From: Thermoflexibacter ruber
Lineage (GTDB): Bacteria; Bacteroidota; Bacteroidia; Cytophagales; Thermoflexibacteraceae
Direction of reading: 5' to 3'
Assembly (NCBI RefSeq): GCF_900113045.1
Contig: NZ_FONY01000010.1
Span: forward strand, 62,001-126,000
DNA length: 64,000 bases
The notes under the pieces were generated by a model. The model saw only the letters and a program-made list of their open reading frames with translations. It had not been told where the DNA came from and did not search any database. The stretch's first letter is position 1. Each line of letters begins with the position of its first letter. Made by a program: the position numbers and the translations under genes. This document shows positions 1 to 9,865 of this stretch, one piece after another.

Positions 1-901
1 CTACATAATTTGCTTCTTTGAAAAAGTCTTCCCATGCTGTGGTCGCACTGCACTCTACCTCAGAAGGATAGTCTATAGGAAGGCAACGAAAAGCGGCATC
101 CATGATATGACAAGCCATATCGCCCAAAGCTCCTGTGCCAAAATTCCACCACCCACGCCAGTTAAAAGGTAAATAAGCAGGGTTAAAGTCCATAGGCTTG
201 ACAGGACCTAACCACAAATCCCAACTTAATTCTTTGGGAATATCAAATTTGCCTTTGGGGGTAGGAATACCTTGGGGCCAAACTGGGCGATTTGTCCATG
301 TAAGTACATTGGTAACTTCCCCTATCAGACCTGCTTCTACCCATTCTTTGGTTACTCGTACATAGTCAGCAGAGGCATACTGGTTGCCCATCTGCGTTAC
401 TACTTTGTACTTTCTTGCGGCTTCGGTAAGCATACGTGCTTCGTAGATATTGTGTGTGAGTGGTTTTTGTACGTACACGTGCTTACCTCTTTGGATAGCT
501 GCCATAGTAGCCACTGCGTGTGTATGGTCAGGTGTAGAAACAGACACAGCATCTATATTTTTAGATTCTTTGTCAAACATTTCACGAAAATCTCTGTAAA
601 ACTTTGCATTAGGGAAATTTTTACGTGAATTGGCGGTCATTCTTTCATCTACATCGCATAAAAAAGCAATTTTTGCTTTTGGATTTTTAGCAAAACCTGT
701 CAAGTCAGATTCTCCTTTTCCCCCTACTCCTATACCCGCAATGTAAAGCGTGTCGCTTGGGGGAATGAATCCCTTACCTCCTAAAACAAAACGAGGTACG
801 ATGCTAAAAGCCGCAGTAGCTATCCCTGCACTTTTGATAAAATTTCTTCGTGAAAGATTTGATTTGGTAGCAGTGCTTTTCTCTTCGTTAGACATACTCA
901 T
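1..901 (-). CDS. Gfo/Idh/MocA family oxidoreductase, Tat-exported (3' end outside window)
   Basis: The frame is open from the left edge to an ATG at 901; a second in-frame ATG lies at 895. The N-terminus carries a twin-arginine motif (SRRNFIKSAG) and a hydrophobic stretch, so export by the Tat pathway is likely. A Rossmann start follows (IAGIGVGGKGE), then a substrate loop VSVSTPDHTHA, a QKPLTH motif in place of the usual EKP, and GDMACHIMD, which holds the family's catalytic-site histidine. About 300 residues are visible; the C-terminus is cut by the window edge. Family members are NAD(P)-dependent sugar or glycoside oxidoreductases. The substrate cannot be inferred. The family call is firm. 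Confidence 0.9.
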   Translation of the reverse strand, partial: MSMSNEEKSTATKSNLSRRNFIKSAGIATAAFSIVPRFVLGGKGFIPPSDTLYIAGIGVGGKGESDLTGFAKNPKAKIAFLCDVDERMTANSRKNFPNAKFYRDFREMFDKESKNIDAVSVSTPDHTHAVATMAAIQRGKHVYVQKPLTHNIYEARMLTEAARKYKVVTQMGNQYASADYVRVTKEWVEAGLIGEVTNVLTWTNRPVWPQGIPTPKGKFDIPKELSWDLWLGPVKPMDFNPAYLPFNWRGWWNFGTGALGDMACHIMDAAFRCLPIDYPSEVECSATTAWEDFFKEANYV

Positions 902-1031
902 TGATTGATGATTTTTAGTATTAAAAATAACTGAATTTATAAAAAATAGTATTGATTGAAATGCAAAAGTATCTATCTGAATGTCTAAAATTGGTCAAGC
1001 CACACAACTACCTTTCCCCAAGTAGCAGTTT

Positions 1032-3218
1032 TTATACTTTCTTTTCTTTAGGTAACTCTATCACAAACTCAGTCCCCTTGCCTAATTCACTGTTTACACT
1101 AATCTTACCGTTCATTCGCTCTACTAAGGTTTTGATAATAGATAAGCCCAATCCTGTAGAACTTTCCCCTGCGGTAGGTCTGGCAGAAAGTTTTTGAAAT
1201 TTCTTAAACATCTTTTTTTGGTCTTCAGGACTAATACCAGGTCCTTCATCTTTGACAGAAATAGAGACGATGTGAGAGTTTTCTACCGCCGAGATGTAAA
1301 TATTTTTTTCTTGAGGTGAAAACTTGATTGCATTAGAAACCAAATTGTCTAAAATACGATTGAGGTAACTGCGGTCTGCATCTATCACCTTCGTATTCAG
1401 TTGTTGGTCAAAATGTAGCTGTATTTTTTTGTTCTCTGCTTGTTGTTTGTAGCTGTTTACCACAGGAATCAAGAAGTTTTCTAAGTCAACCTTTTCCCAG
1501 TTAATCGCTTCTGGTTTTTGCTGTTCTATGGCATTAATATCTAACAAGTCTTCTATGAATTTTTTGCCCTCGAAAGCTACTTTGCGTATCATTTGCACAA
1601 ATTCTTCTTGCTCTTCGTTCAAATCTCCCAAATTGGGTAACAACTGTGCGGCTCCCGCAATTTTGTTGAGTGGTGCTTTCAAGTCATGAGCTACTATGTT
1701 CATCAAACTATTTTTCTCTCTGTCTAAGTCTTCTAATCGCGTATTTTTCTGCTCTATCTCCTGTTTCTGTACCTGTAATTGAGTATTTTGTTGTTCTATC
1801 TGAACTTTTTGTGCTTGTACTTGAGCGAGGGTTTCTGCCAATTCTTTTTTCTGCTTGTCCAACCGTCTTGATAAGATAAAGAGGAAAATCGCCGCAAAAG
1901 CAAAAACAAGAGCAATTAAGGAGAAAAGGATAATCTTATTTCTAAACTCGGCTGCAAGTTGCCTTTTTTCTGCCTCTATTTTCTCGTATTTCTCCTGCAA
2001 AATCTTTGCTAACTCTGCTTGTTTCTTCAGAGAATCTTGTTTGGAAGCAATAAGTAACTGCATCTGAGCTAATACTTCGCCTGACTGTTGCTGTAACTGA
2101 TTATAAGTTTCTTCATTCTTTGCTAAGGTTTCTTTCAGATTTGCCAAAACTTCAGTGTATTTCTTTTTCTGTGCCTCGGTCAAAGATTTATCATTTTTGA
2201 TTTTATCTTCTATTTTAACAATCTCTGCACTAATTCTCTTACTTTTTTCTCTCAATAGAATAGGCACAGTAAGTAGTTCCTCTGTAATTTTTTCAATATT
2301 TTCTCTTACACCTGACGTGTTTGGTGGAGGAATCTCTGTCTGAGCCTTTTTTATAAAAATGTAAGCATATCTATTATCTTGTTCTTTGTGTGTTACAAGG
2401 TAACTTTCTGGAAAAATAGGTTCTATAAGTTGAGTAATTGGAGATTTTAGGGTAATCTTGCCTTCTGTGTTGGTGATATAAGAATCTTCATTAATGAATA
2501 CTTTGAGATTTGCCGCAGGTTTTTTGTCTTCTAAATAAATAATATATTCAGAGATACCTTCTTGTTTCTGAACAGTATTTTTATTGTTAGCAATAGTCTT
2601 AGGCTCGCGATAAATAAGGCTAAATCTCACTGTGCCATTGGGTTGTTGTTCTGTATTTATATCCTCTTTGGCAATAAGTATTCCTTTAACCTCAAACTTG
2701 CTGTCTTTGCTCACTTTTTGATTGACCGGCGTATGTATGGTAAACCTGCCTGTTTTTGTAGTAACAACTGTTTCATTAAAATCTATGTACTTCACGGGAG
2801 TATTAGCCATAAGGCTTCCTCGTTCGTCATACAATGTCCCTGAATTTTCCTGAGTATTGTGCATGATTACAATCATCTCCTTCCCATCAGGGCTAAGAGA
2901 ATATGATTTAACACTTTTCCCTTTCTTAATGAAAACAAGACTATTAGCATCAAAACCTGCCCTATCTTCTAAATAAAATCTAACCTCTCCTTTCCCGTCT
3001 GTAGTTCGTTCAATTTTGCTACCCGCCAGACGCACAGTTACTCCTGCTAATTTGGCATTATTCTCATCAAATACTCTAATAGTTAGCTGTCCTCCTCCTT
3101 GTGCGTAAAGAGAGTAATTTCCTACTAAGAAAGAAATTAACCCAGCTACTAAAAAAGTTTGTAGTAGTCGGGCAATCAATATATGAAGTACTTGATATTG
3201 AGTATTTGAGAGTTTCAT
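1032..3218 (-). CDS. Membrane sensor histidine kinase with periplasmic Ig-like and coiled-coil region
   Basis: 728 residues. An N-terminal signal or anchor segment (about 12-40) is followed by segments resembling carboxypeptidase-regulatory/CNA-B beta folds (about 44-110 and later repeats). A long alpha-helical coiled coil (about 300-425), one membrane segment (about 428-449) and a second cytoplasmic coiled coil come next. HisKA follows with the H box IVAHDLKAPLNK (His511). The HATPase domain shows the N box DNLVSNAIKFSP, the G1 box DEGPGIS and GLGLSI. There is no HAMP or receiver domain, and no response regulator gene lies beside it. It should autophosphorylate on His511 in response to a periplasmic cue; the ligand is unknown. 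The gene stands alone, downstream of the metalloprotease gene on the same strand and behind that gene's terminator. Confidence 0.9.
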   Translation of the reverse strand: MKLSNTQYQVLHILIARLLQTFLVAGLISFLVGNYSLYAQGGGQLTIRVFDENNAKLAGVTVRLAGSKIERTTDGKGEVRFYLEDRAGFDANSLVFIKKGKSVKSYSLSPDGKEMIVIMHNTQENSGTLYDERGSLMANTPVKYIDFNETVVTTKTGRFTIHTPVNQKVSKDSKFEVKGILIAKEDINTEQQPNGTVRFSLIYREPKTIANNKNTVQKQEGISEYIIYLEDKKPAANLKVFINEDSYITNTEGKITLKSPITQLIEPIFPESYLVTHKEQDNRYAYIFIKKAQTEIPPPNTSGVRENIEKITEELLTVPILLREKSKRISAEIVKIEDKIKNDKSLTEAQKKKYTEVLANLKETLAKNEETYNQLQQQSGEVLAQMQLLIASKQDSLKKQAELAKILQEKYEKIEAEKRQLAAEFRNKIILFSLIALVFAFAAIFLFILSRRLDKQKKELAETLAQVQAQKVQIEQQNTQLQVQKQEIEQKNTRLEDLDREKNSLMNIVAHDLKAPLNKIAGAAQLLPNLGDLNEEQEEFVQMIRKVAFEGKKFIEDLLDINAIEQQKPEAINWEKVDLENFLIPVVNSYKQQAENKKIQLHFDQQLNTKVIDADRSYLNRILDNLVSNAIKFSPQEKNIYISAVENSHIVSISVKDEGPGISPEDQKKMFKKFQKLSARPTAGESSTGLGLSIIKTLVERMNGKISVNSELGKGTEFVIELPKEKKV

Positions 3219-3555
3219 GTTGTTGCCAATGCTTACTAACTAAATTTATGATGTTAGCAATACAAAATATTTCGCCAAAAATACAAATAAGTACATTTTC
3301 TATGTATAATTTTAAAACTTTTTTACATGGGGTCAAATTTCTATTACAGCATAGAGAGCGATAAGCACAAGATAGTTATTAAAGTCCTCAAATTTGATTA
3401 TTGTAAAAACGTAATAAATATAACAAAAGACGCACAAAAAATTATATTTTTATGATAAATTTTCTTAAATTAATGCAAAAAGCACCAAACTTCCTAAGTC
3501 CGATACTTGTAAGTTTGATGCTTTGTTTTTTGTATGCCAATTTACTTTGAAAAAA
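3219..3555. other. Intergenic region between metalloprotease and kinase genes
   Basis: About 340 bases with no credible gene. It holds the hairpin at 3481-3522 that probably ends the metalloprotease transcript, and AT-rich DNA in front of the kinase that probably carries its promoter. I could not assign a promoter box with confidence. Confidence 0.5.
3477..3522 (-). terminator. Probable intrinsic terminator of the metalloprotease gene
   Basis: Arms GCACCAAACTT (3482-3492) and AAGTTTGATGC (3511-3521) pair along 11 bases. The single difference is a G-U wobble on the minus-strand transcript. A short T run follows in the minus direction. A T run also follows on the plus side, so it could work both ways. 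Confidence 0.6.
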
Positions 3556-6500
3556 CTACTCTTTCACTATTTTCTTTATCTGTTTTCCTTGTCCATTTTG
3601 TATTTCTACAAAGTAAACTCCTTTTGTCAAGTTTTCTAAATCCAATACCACTTCTTGCTTGGTAAACTGTTTTTCAAAAATCTGCTCGTTGATTTCCTTA
3701 CCCAACATATCTTTCAAGCGAATTTGCACCTTACCTTTGTAATGGTTGTCTATATTGATTTTCAACTCTTTACTTGTTGGATTAGGATAAATAAGCAAGG
3801 ATTCATCTGGAATTACTTGAGCAAAAGCGACTTCAAATTTCAAGACGAAACGACTTGTATCTGTGCCTGCGTTGGCAGAAAAAGTATAGGGTTTTTCTCT
3901 CAAGTTTTGGGTAATTCCTAACTTCTTGTCTTCTAAGTAAATCGGCAAGTTTTCTTTGAAGTTTCTCAAATCGCTCAGGCTGATTTCATGCTGCCCGTTG
4001 CTTGCTACATAGAAATGCAAAGGCACTTCTTTGGGCAAGTTTTCTATGGACATAGCATTGTAAACCAAGTTTTTATTCCCCACTTTGGTATAAAGGCTTG
4101 GGGCAGGACTCGAGTTGAGCTGGATTTTAGGTACGTCTAAACGCTCATCAAACCCCTCAGTTGCGCCTCTTTTGAAGAAAAGTACCGTTTCATCTGACCA
4201 CCTTTGAGAGGAGAGTTTTAGCTTCATTGCTCCTTGTGTTTTGCCTTCTTCATTTTCTTCAGTCCTAAAAAACTGAGTATTATTGTAAGTGCGCATCGCA
4301 TTAGTAAATACTAAGTTATCGCTACCCATATTTGCTTTTAATACAAAGAAACCCTGTCCCATAGCAATTTCTTTCGTTCCTGAATTTGTCCCCATTTGCA
4401 CGTCTGCATTGTAAGTTGCCCAAGTTCCTGCGTAAGGGGCAGTAGCAATCCTACGATGGATAGTTGTATTTTGAAGTTTATTGCTATTTACATCAATCAT
4501 ATAACTACAAACCAAGTCCCAATCCAAATTGGAAGGATAAGGATTGCCTACTAAATTCCACCCAGAGTTAGTGGCTGTGCCTTTGGTAATAGGAATATTG
4601 ATGTCCCCGTTATTGAGCGTACCTACCCAATCTATGACTGTTCCAGAGTTGAGGTTTAAGATGTAGCCTCTGCCCACCTCTAAGTTTTCAGTCGTATTGG
4701 CAGGAGATTCCCAGCCTTTTTCAAAAATATCAAAAGTGGCTGGCGAGCTGACCACTTTGCTTTCATTGTAGCGATAGACATTAGGGAATGCACCTGAGTA
4801 TGGCACTACCCAGTCATAAGCAGGGTTTAAGACCGCTGCAAAACCCACCCCATTAAAATCGCTGACCTTGCCATTGGAAATCGGGGAAGAGAAATAATTG
4901 TAGCCTTGAACTGTGGTGCGAAGGGCATAATTAGGCACGTGTCTTTGTGCGGTTACATTGCCCACTACCACAGAAGTCCCATGATTTTGTACCATGCTTT
5001 GATGACTTGCACTGGATAGCAAGGTCAAGTTTCCATTGGAAATCAGATTGCCGTTTAGTAAAATCACCAACTCTTTTACTCCGCAGGCATTGGAAAGGGT
5101 TACGTGATTAGCATTATCAATCGTTAGGTTTCTCACTTGTGAAGGGAGGGCATTTCCTGTGTTTTGAGCGGCATTTCCCTTGTAAATATAATTGGCATCA
5201 TTGCTAAAAGTACGCGTACCTATTACCTGTACATCGCCTGCCGCTCCAGAGGAAGTAATACCTGCATTGCTACAAATTTGTAATATCCCGCCAGCTTGCA
5301 AGTTAAAGTTTCCATTTCCAGTAATGATATGGCAATCTGTAATTACCTTACCTCCATTTTGAATAGTAAAAGTACCATCTACATTGATATTTCCATTCAA
5401 AGTTAGCGTTCCTGTACCTGTTACCGTTACATTGTTGTAGTTACCACTATGAGTTTCATTCGCACTTACAGTTAAGTTCGGATTGGGCGAGGGGTCGGTG
5501 GTAAAAGTAGCTACCGAAGTATAAGCTGTCCCATTAGCATTGGTGGCATAGCCCTTAAAAGAAATATTAGTATTGGCGGGAAGCCCTGTTGCGGCGGTAG
5601 TAAATGCACTTACCGCCGTACCTCCCTCGATAACTTTGGTAACGCCTGTTCCCCCAATGATAGGGTTGTTGTTAGTGCTTGTAACCGACCAAACGATGCC
5701 TCTTTCTGTAATGGCAGAGCCTCCGTCTGCGGTAATAGTTGCTCCCAAAGTTGCAGAATTGTGGGTAATAGTCGCAGAGGTAGGGGTGTTAATAGTAGGC
5801 AATGCTCCCCCTTGTATGATGATGGTATAATCTTCGGCTTGCCCTGCACCAAAACCAGAAAAACCTGTAATCTGGCAAGGGCTAACGATACCTCCTGACA
5901 TATCTGCTAACACTCTCATTCTCAGGGGCGTGTTGGTGAGAGGAGGAGAGGCAGGGATAGTAACCGTACCAAGGTGAGGACCTTTAGAGTTATTGGAGGT
6001 AAAAACTGTTTCACCAGCATCTACAAAATCTCCATCATTATTAAAATCTATGTAAATCCGTACATCGTGAAAGTTCAAGTCAAACCATGTCTTTACAGAA
6101 ACATTGTAGGTAGTGTTAGTTTGTACGGTAGTGCCTTGATTACAAGTCATGTCCGTGTAATTAGTCCCGTCGCCTGCGGAAGAGGAGGAGGTTACGTTAA
6201 TCGTATTTGTGCCATTGGTAAAGGTAAAGTTTTCTATGCCAAATCCATTACCTAAACCATGAGTCGCAGAAAAAGCACAAGTGGGGGCAGTAGGCAAAGA
6301 AGCAGGCGGAGGCTCATCTCCCAAAGAACTGACCAAAGAGGAGCGAGAGCTAAGCAAAGCACTTTCCATTCTGTTTGCTTGCCCAGCAGTAAAAATGTCT
6401 TCCCCACAAGTAGAATAGTTCATAATATTTCGCAACACTGCCGTAGTCCAAGCTGCGCCTGTGCATGGATTATTGCCTGAAGCGCAAGTCAGGTTTGGGT

Positions 6501-7350
6501 TTTCATGAGGTTCTGTATCGCATACTTTATCCCCGTCTGTGTTACAATTCCCATTGGCAGGGCAGCCACTGTCATCTCCTTCAAAGGTGTGGTACAGCCC
6601 AAAAGCATGACCTAATTCATGGGCAAGCGTTCCACTTGTATTGGTCATTTGGCTTGCTAAGATTATCGTTCCATCAACATTAGCAGGTGCGCCCGGGAAA
6701 TAGGCATAGCCCGCAGTGAAAGACCCACAGCATACTGTTCCATCATTTCCATCAATCTTATTGACTACCCAAATATTATAATAATCTTTATTAGACCAAC
6801 GACTTAGGTCTTTTACTACTTCTTCATCTACCCCTGTCATGGTGCTTCTCTTAATTCCACCCGCTACATAAGTGGCATTTCCACCTACATTTACCCTGTT
6901 AATCCCTGTAGTAGCTGCGCAAGTGGGGCTTCTTTTTGCTAAGACAAACTCCATATTCGTATTGGTACTCAGCATAGAGCCTGCAAAAAGTTGATTCGCA
7001 TGGTCTAAGGCTTGCTGAATTTGAGCATCGGAAATGTTATAACTCGTACCTACTGCCGTCCCTGTGTGCATTACGTGAACTACTACGGGAATAATATAGG
7101 TAGCGGCTTCAGTTCTGTAAGCACTTCCTTTTTTTATCATCTCGAGTATTTTAGCCTCCATCGCCTCTACGTTTTTTCTATATTGCTCGTCTTTTTGAAG
7201 CATACTTTTGTGAATCTGGTCAAAAGCACACTGCCTAAAACGGTTTTGAGCAAAGGCGGAAAGTTGCAAAGTAATAAAGCAAGCCAGAAGCAGTGAGCGA
7301 AGGTTTACTGAATACTTGCTTAGAAACACAATAGGGTATTTTCGTTTCAT
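3556..7350 (-). CDS. Secreted M43-family zinc metalloprotease with type IX sorting domain
   Basis: 1264 residues. A signal peptide (about 1-35, ending SAFAQ) precedes a pappalysin/cytophagalysin-type M43 catalytic domain. The zinc motif HELGHAFGLYH has its ligands at His244, His248 and His254, and the Met-turn is NIMNYS. A GEVED-like beta domain (QAEDYTII), a fibronectin-like segment and long beta-rich repeats follow. The last 80 residues form a type IX secretion (Por) sorting domain, beginning YPNPTSKELKI and ending in a basic tail. The product should cross the outer membrane through T9SS and be released or surface-attached. It is monocistronic and divergent from purS. The peptidase call is firm; its substrates are unknown. 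Confidence 0.93.
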   Translation of the reverse strand: MKRKYPIVFLSKYSVNLRSLLLACFITLQLSAFAQNRFRQCAFDQIHKSMLQKDEQYRKNVEAMEAKILEMIKKGSAYRTEAATYIIPVVVHVMHTGTAVGTSYNISDAQIQQALDHANQLFAGSMLSTNTNMEFVLAKRSPTCAATTGINRVNVGGNATYVAGGIKRSTMTGVDEEVVKDLSRWSNKDYYNIWVVNKIDGNDGTVCCGSFTAGYAYFPGAPANVDGTIILASQMTNTSGTLAHELGHAFGLYHTFEGDDSGCPANGNCNTDGDKVCDTEPHENPNLTCASGNNPCTGAAWTTAVLRNIMNYSTCGEDIFTAGQANRMESALLSSRSSLVSSLGDEPPPASLPTAPTCAFSATHGLGNGFGIENFTFTNGTNTINVTSSSSAGDGTNYTDMTCNQGTTVQTNTTYNVSVKTWFDLNFHDVRIYIDFNNDGDFVDAGETVFTSNNSKGPHLGTVTIPASPPLTNTPLRMRVLADMSGGIVSPCQITGFSGFGAGQAEDYTIIIQGGALPTINTPTSATITHNSATLGATITADGGSAITERGIVWSVTSTNNNPIIGGTGVTKVIEGGTAVSAFTTAATGLPANTNISFKGYATNANGTAYTSVATFTTDPSPNPNLTVSANETHSGNYNNVTVTGTGTLTLNGNINVDGTFTIQNGGKVITDCHIITGNGNFNLQAGGILQICSNAGITSSGAAGDVQVIGTRTFSNDANYIYKGNAAQNTGNALPSQVRNLTIDNANHVTLSNACGVKELVILLNGNLISNGNLTLLSSASHQSMVQNHGTSVVVGNVTAQRHVPNYALRTTVQGYNYFSSPISNGKVSDFNGVGFAAVLNPAYDWVVPYSGAFPNVYRYNESKVVSSPATFDIFEKGWESPANTTENLEVGRGYILNLNSGTVIDWVGTLNNGDINIPITKGTATNSGWNLVGNPYPSNLDWDLVCSYMIDVNSNKLQNTTIHRRIATAPYAGTWATYNADVQMGTNSGTKEIAMGQGFFVLKANMGSDNLVFTNAMRTYNNTQFFRTEENEEGKTQGAMKLKLSSQRWSDETVLFFKRGATEGFDERLDVPKIQLNSSPAPSLYTKVGNKNLVYNAMSIENLPKEVPLHFYVASNGQHEISLSDLRNFKENLPIYLEDKKLGITQNLREKPYTFSANAGTDTSRFVLKFEVAFAQVIPDESLLIYPNPTSKELKINIDNHYKGKVQIRLKDMLGKEINEQIFEKQFTKQEVVLDLENLTKGVYFVEIQNGQGKQIKKIVKE

Positions 7351-7518
7351 GAGTTTAACTATTTTTTACTAAGGTCTATAACGGAGTAAATGGCTTTCAA
7401 GTTAATAGATTTTAACAATGTAATAATAATTTTAAGCAAAAACTATGTCTAATTTGGAAAAGCGTATGTAAGTTTACAGCATAATTTTTTGCATACAATT
7501 TTAAACTACTTAAATCTC

Positions 7519-7767
7519 ATGAAATTCAGAGCAGAAATAGATGTAATGCCCTTAAAAGAATTGCTTGACCCACAAGGCAAAGCCGTTATGCTTGGACTAA
7601 AAAATCTTGGCATACAAAGCCTTGATGTGCGAATAGGGAAGCATATTAGCATAGAAATAGAGGCAGATACCAAAGAAGAAGCAAACGAAAAAGTACAAAC
7701 CGCCTGTCAAAAATTACTTGCTAATCCTATCATGGAAGGCTTCGACTACGAACTTATAGAAATATAA
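7519..7767 (+). CDS. purS: Phosphoribosylformylglycinamidine synthase subunit PurS
   Basis: 82 residues starting MKFRAEIDVMP and matching the length and fold pattern of PurS, the small subunit that bridges PurL and PurQ in step four of purine synthesis (FGAR to FGAM). The conserved segment LDPQGKAV and the C-terminal NPIMEGFDYEL fit the family. An upstream TTG at 7489 would extend the frame, but the ATG at 7519 gives the usual PurS N-terminus. PurL and PurQ are not in the window, so the gene is separated from its partners. Confidence 0.9.
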   Translation: MKFRAEIDVMPLKELLDPQGKAVMLGLKNLGIQSLDVRIGKHISIEIEADTKEEANEKVQTACQKLLANPIMEGFDYELIEI

Positions 7768-7820
7768 AGCTTTGCCGAGGCAATGAACTTATTTTTGTAT
7801 TTATTGTTTTTAGTATTAAT

Positions 7821-7852
7821 GAAGTAAAATAGAGATTATGTTTTTTTACTTC
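7821..7852. repeat. Inverted repeat upstream of trxA
   Basis: Arms GAAGTAAAA (7821-7829) and TTTTACTTC (7844-7852) pair perfectly around a 14-base loop, about 40 bases before the trxA start. It could be a weak terminator for purS or a regulatory site for trxA; the sequence does not decide. Confidence 0.4.
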
Positions 7853-7890
7853 ACAGCAAAAAATTATTTTGACAAAAAATTAATAACAAA

Positions 7891-8214
7891 ATGGCAAAAG
7901 CAGTAATTGAAGCAACAGATAAAAATTTTGAAGAATTAATTGCTTCTGATAAACCCGTCTTAGTAGATTTTTGGGCAGAGTGGTGCGGTCCTTGTCGCAT
8001 GGTAGCTCCTGTAGTGGAGGAGTTGGCAGGCGACTATGAAGGGAAAGCTACCGTAGCTAAACTCGATGTGGATAGCAACCCAGAGGTTTCTTTCAAGTAT
8101 GGTATTCGCAGTATCCCTACCTTGATGTTTTTCAAAAATGGTCAAGTGGTAGATAAAATCATCGGAGCGACCACAAAAAACGTTTTAGCTAAAAAATTAG
8201 AAGCACAATTGTAG
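7891..8214 (+). CDS. trxA: Thioredoxin
   Basis: 107 residues, the standard thioredoxin length. The active site WAEWCGPCRM is canonical (WCGPC). The cis-proline loop SIPTLMFF and the C-terminal glycine motif are also present. It reduces protein disulfides in the cytoplasm with electrons from thioredoxin reductase, which is not in this window. It is a single gene between purS and the arginine-deiminase-like gene, ended by a strong hairpin terminator. Confidence 0.97.
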   Translation: MAKAVIEATDKNFEELIASDKPVLVDFWAEWCGPCRMVAPVVEELAGDYEGKATVAKLDVDSNPEVSFKYGIRSIPTLMFFKNGQVVDKIIGATTKNVLAKKLEAQL

Positions 8215-8241
8215 TCTTTTTTATACAAATTGAGGTAAATC

Positions 8242-8280
8242 AAACAGTTTTGGTAGGTTTCTGCCAAAACTGTTTTTATT
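8242..8280 (+). terminator. Intrinsic terminator of trxA
   Basis: Arms AAACAGTTTTGG (8242-8253) and CCAAAACTGTTT (8264-8275) are perfectly complementary over 12 bases and run into a T-rich stretch. Confidence 0.85.
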
Positions 8281-8343
8281 TTCAGAAAATAAGTGCTTTC
8301 TTGCAAATCTGAAAGACATTTTGCAAACAAACAATTAGCACGT

Positions 8344-9771
8344 ATGATTCACGTAAGTACTGAAATAGGCAAACTCAAAAGAGTAATTATTCATAGCCCT
8401 GATAGTGGTTTGGGGAAGGTAGTCCCTTCCAAAGCACAAGATTGGCTTTTTGAGGACATAGTCGACCTAAAAAATATTCGCAGACAAGAGTACGACTACT
8501 TTGTCAAAATTTTACTTTACTTTTTAGATACTGAAAAAGTCAAAGGAAAGTTAGCAGAGATAGATAAACCTGAAAATAACAGAGCATTTTATAAGCCCGA
8601 TGATGCTGGCTATCACAAATCAGATAAAGTATTGGATATGCAATACTTACTTTCTGAAATTCTTGTCGATAAAAGCCTTAAAAATGAGATAGTGGCTTCT
8701 ATCTGTGCATTAGAGCGTTGTTCTTTTGCCCAACAACGCCTCCTCAATGATTTATCGCCCATAGAGTTAGCTAAAACATTGATTTCTGGCTCTTTGCCAA
8801 ATGAGCAGATGCTTTTTGCCCCCGTTCCTAATTTTATTTTCACTCGCGACATAGGCATTACTATCAATGACCATATCTTGCTCAATAAGCCTGCAAAAGA
8901 AGCGCGCCGCAGAGAGTCTTTTATTTCAAAATATGTATTCCACTATCACCCTACTTTTGAAAGCTATAAAGATAAACTCATTGAAATACAAGACGATGAG
9001 TTGTTTTTCCTCTTAGAGGGAGCAGAGCGCGAACATAAGCAAGTTACGCTGGAGGGAGGCGACATCATGATGGTCGCTCCTAATAATCTGCTTGTAGGAG
9101 TGAGCGAGCGCACTACGCCCAATGCAGTAAATAAAATCATAGACGCTTTATTCAAGAAAGAAGTAGTAGAAAAAGTATCAGTTATCAAAATTCCGCCTAA
9201 GCGCGATTTTATGCACATAGATACTGTTTTTACCCAAGTAAAACGCAATATGTGGGTGCTTTTTGGCAAGTTCTCAAAGCGACAGTTAGAAGAAAAAGAC
9301 CGCTTAGAAAAAATGTATAGCAAGAGAAAACGAAATGAGGAAAATCAGATGAAGATAATGCAGTTTTGGGAAGGAAAGCGTAAGCCTGTCGAGTTTGACT
9401 ATTTAGAAGATTTATTAGACGACATCAGCCAGAACGACCTCAATTCCAAATCTCCTACCCAATTTATTTACTCTGGCGATGATGTTTTTCCTTATAGTCA
9501 AAGAGAGCAATGGACTGATTCGTGTAACTTGTTGGCTATCAAAGAGGGAGTAGTGGTAGGCTATGACAGAAATCATCACACAGCAGAGGCTTTTGCTAAG
9601 CAAGGATTTAGGGTAATTAAAGCGGCAGAACTGTTGGAAAAGTTTGAAAAAGAAGAACTTAAGCCTGATACACTCAAAGATACTCTCATCATGCTTCCTT
9701 CCGCAGAGCTTTCAAGAGCGCGAGGTGGCTCGCACTGTATGAGTATGCCTATCCTAAGAGATAAACTGTAG
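8344..9771 (+). CDS. Arginine deiminase-like (guanidino-group modifying) protein
   Basis: 475 residues from ATG 8344; a GTG at 8293 would add 17 residues of poor quality. All hallmarks of the arginine deiminase/amidinotransferase superfamily are present: FTRDIG (166-171), EGGD (237-240), HIDT (His291) and a C-terminal GGSHCMSMP with nucleophile Cys465. Family enzymes hydrolyse arginine to citrulline and ammonia or act on related guanidino substrates. At 475 residues it is longer than classical ArcA because of a charged insertion around 320-370. No arcB, arcC or arginine transporter lies nearby, so a classical ADI operon is not supported. Substrate uncertain. Confidence 0.88.
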   Translation: MIHVSTEIGKLKRVIIHSPDSGLGKVVPSKAQDWLFEDIVDLKNIRRQEYDYFVKILLYFLDTEKVKGKLAEIDKPENNRAFYKPDDAGYHKSDKVLDMQYLLSEILVDKSLKNEIVASICALERCSFAQQRLLNDLSPIELAKTLISGSLPNEQMLFAPVPNFIFTRDIGITINDHILLNKPAKEARRRESFISKYVFHYHPTFESYKDKLIEIQDDELFFLLEGAEREHKQVTLEGGDIMMVAPNNLLVGVSERTTPNAVNKIIDALFKKEVVEKVSVIKIPPKRDFMHIDTVFTQVKRNMWVLFGKFSKRQLEEKDRLEKMYSKRKRNEENQMKIMQFWEGKRKPVEFDYLEDLLDDISQNDLNSKSPTQFIYSGDDVFPYSQREQWTDSCNLLAIKEGVVVGYDRNHHTAEAFAKQGFRVIKAAELLEKFEKEELKPDTLKDTLIMLPSAELSRARGGSHCMSMPILRDKL

Positions 9772-9806
9772 AGGTAATAGGGCTGGCAAAAAGGCTTTCT
9801 CTCATT

Positions 9807-9849
9807 AAAAACGGCAAGCTAAAATAGACATAATCAATAGCTTGCCGTT
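9807..9849 (-). terminator. Intrinsic terminator between convergent genes
   Basis: Arms AACGGCAAGCT (9810-9820) and AGCTTGCCGTT (9839-9849) are perfectly complementary. In the minus direction the stem is followed by a T run, so it best serves the cytochrome oxidase subunit gene. Confidence 0.75.
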
Positions 9850-9865
9850 CAAACACGAAAATTTC

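Noticed and set aside
272-628. Plus-strand open frame of 118 codons
   Set aside because: It is antisense to the Gfo/Idh/MocA gene, which continues to the window edge.
8344-9771. Classical arginine deiminase pathway operon
   Set aside because: The enzyme motifs are present, but ornithine carbamoyltransferase, carbamate kinase and antiporter genes are not adjacent.
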